Below are positions 63,351 to 64,000 of a stretch of 64,000 nt of DNA, one piece after another. Positions within the stretch are counted from its first letter, which is position 1; each line of letters starts with the position of its first letter. Source of the stretch: Polyangium spumosum (GTDB lineage Bacteria > Myxococcota_A > Polyangia > Polyangiales > Polyangiaceae); contig NZ_WJIE01000014.1 of NCBI RefSeq assembly GCF_009649845.1, positions 1 to 64,000 on the forward strand. Direction: 5' to 3'. Both the position numbers and the translations under genes were made by a program. Under the pieces are notes generated by a model. The model was not told the origin of the DNA and did no database searches. It saw only the letters and a program-made list of their open reading frames with translations.

Positions 63351-64000
63351 CTATTGCAAGGCGGCGTGCCACATCGCCTGCCAGAGCTCCGGATAGGCGC
63401 TCGCGACGCGGGAGGGCGCGTGATCGCAGAGGGCGCGCGCGGCGAGGTCGAAGGCCCGCTCGCCGCAGGTCCGCGGCGTGAAGGAGCGCGTCCGCTTGCG
63501 GCCCGGCCGCGCGCGCGGGCTCGGCGGGACCGGCAGGGACGCGCGCGCCGCGCCGCGGTTCAAGACCGAAGAGACGCTGCCGATCCCCTGCTCGGCCCGA
63601 CGCGCGACGTGCTCCGAATACGCCTCGCCGTGGCCGAATTTCTCGGCGAAAAGCTGCAGGATCGAGGTGTGGTCGAGCAGGCCGCCGTGGACCGTGCCCC
63701 GCTCGACGAGCGGCGAGACGACGATCGCGGGGACACGCACGCCCGTGGTTTCGAAGGCCCCGTCTCGAATGGCGGGCGGCGAGACGTGGTCGTAAAACCC
63801 GCCGTGCGAGGCGTACGTGACGATGAAGAGCGTGCGGGCGAAGCGCTCGGGGTTCGACGTGAGCGCCTCGTAGACCTGGAGCAAAAATCGCTCGCCCGGC
63901 GCCATGGGCAAGGGCGGGCGGTTGTCGTTCGGCGGGCGGCCGAGGTGGAAGGGCGCGTCGAAATAAGACGGCTCGATGTAAATCACCTGGGGGAACGTCT
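63351..64000 (-). CDS. Phosphoesterase/phospholipase C family, 5' end beyond window
   Basis: At least 216 C-terminal residues of a PF04185-type enzyme are visible. The frame is open through the right edge. Motifs are FPQVIYIEPSYFD, NDNRPP and TYASHGGFYDHVSPP, then RVPAIVVSPLVERGTV and DHTSILQLFAEKFG. In the family the central motif is usually TYDExGGFYDHVPPP; here the Asp-Glu pair is Ala-Ser, which may remove metal ligands. The frame ends one base from the convergent VIT/VWA gene. A signal peptide, if any, lies outside the window. Confidence 0.87.
   Translation of the reverse strand, partial: TFPQVIYIEPSYFDAPFHLGRPPNDNRPPLPMAPGERFLLQVYEALTSNPERFARTLFIVTYASHGGFYDHVSPPAIRDGAFETTGVRVPAIVVSPLVERGTVHGGLLDHTSILQLFAEKFGHGEAYSEHVARRAEQGIGSVSSVLNRGAARASLPVPPSPRARPGRKRTRSFTPRTCGERAFDLAARALCDHAPSRVASAYPELWQAMWHAALQ

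Overview
The window is a 64 kb piece of a very GC-rich genome with dense gene packing. It carries several eukaryote-like Ser/Thr protein kinases, an FHA-coupled sigma-54 activator, many lipoproteins with Gly-rich linkers after the lipid-anchored Cys, and FadL- and RND-type envelope proteins. Together these point to a myxobacterium, most likely of the Polyangiales (Sorangium/Polyangium type). That assignment rests on gene style, since no rRNA or other marker gene is present. I see no tRNA, rRNA, CRISPR array, insertion sequence, integrase or phage gene.

Layout, left to right. 1-7.1 kb: the 5' part of a degenerate Ser/Thr kinase gene that runs off the left edge, then small housekeeping genes (YhbY, a host-attachment family protein, a MATE exporter, a RibD/DHFR-like reductase) and a fused trehalose-6-phosphate synthase/phosphatase. 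7.1-15.5 kb (minus strand): a large lipoprotein, a FadL-type outer-membrane protein, an FHA/sigma-54 activator and a kinase. 15.6-16.5 kb: a hotdog-fold thioesterase-like gene. 16.5-26.7 kb (minus strand): a znuA-znuC-znuB metal-uptake operon running without a break into a tightly coupled four-gene set: unknown 440-aa protein, two-site PLD nuclease, 1207-aa SNF2-type helicase and a small 142-aa protein. This set looks like an undescribed anti-phage or DNA-processing system and is the main find here.

26.8-33 kb: a Cys-rich membrane protein, a nitrilase-superfamily amidase, a methyltransferase, glyoxalase II and a large secreted beta-propeller lipoprotein. 33-39.1 kb (minus strand): four acyl-CoA dehydrogenase genes arranged as two large/small pairs, with a V4R-STAS regulator between the pairs. 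The layout resembles heteromeric steroid side-chain dehydrogenases. 39.2-41 kb: small secreted proteins and a 43-bp tandem repeat array whose units each carry a hairpin. 41-50.7 kb: lipoproteins, a class C beta-lactamase-like esterase, a DUF2795 protein, glmS, a duplicated His-rich protein, a lipase-like lipoprotein and a MAPEG protein. 50.7-55.2 kb: a kinase with a C-terminal PEGA-like domain, a GGDEF-EAL protein and an AlkA-type DNA glycosylase. 55.2-61.2 kb (minus strand): a four-gene operon of an RND/MMPL exporter, an all-helical unknown, an integrin-like repeat protein and a Tat-exported solute-binding protein without its own permease. 61.3-64 kb: a VIT/VWA-type secreted protein and the 3' part of a phosphoesterase that runs off the right edge.

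Starts were chosen by ribosome-binding sites, ATGA/GTGA/TGATG overlaps and signal peptides. Several differ from the longest possible open frame. Family names rest on motifs read by eye; nothing was searched.
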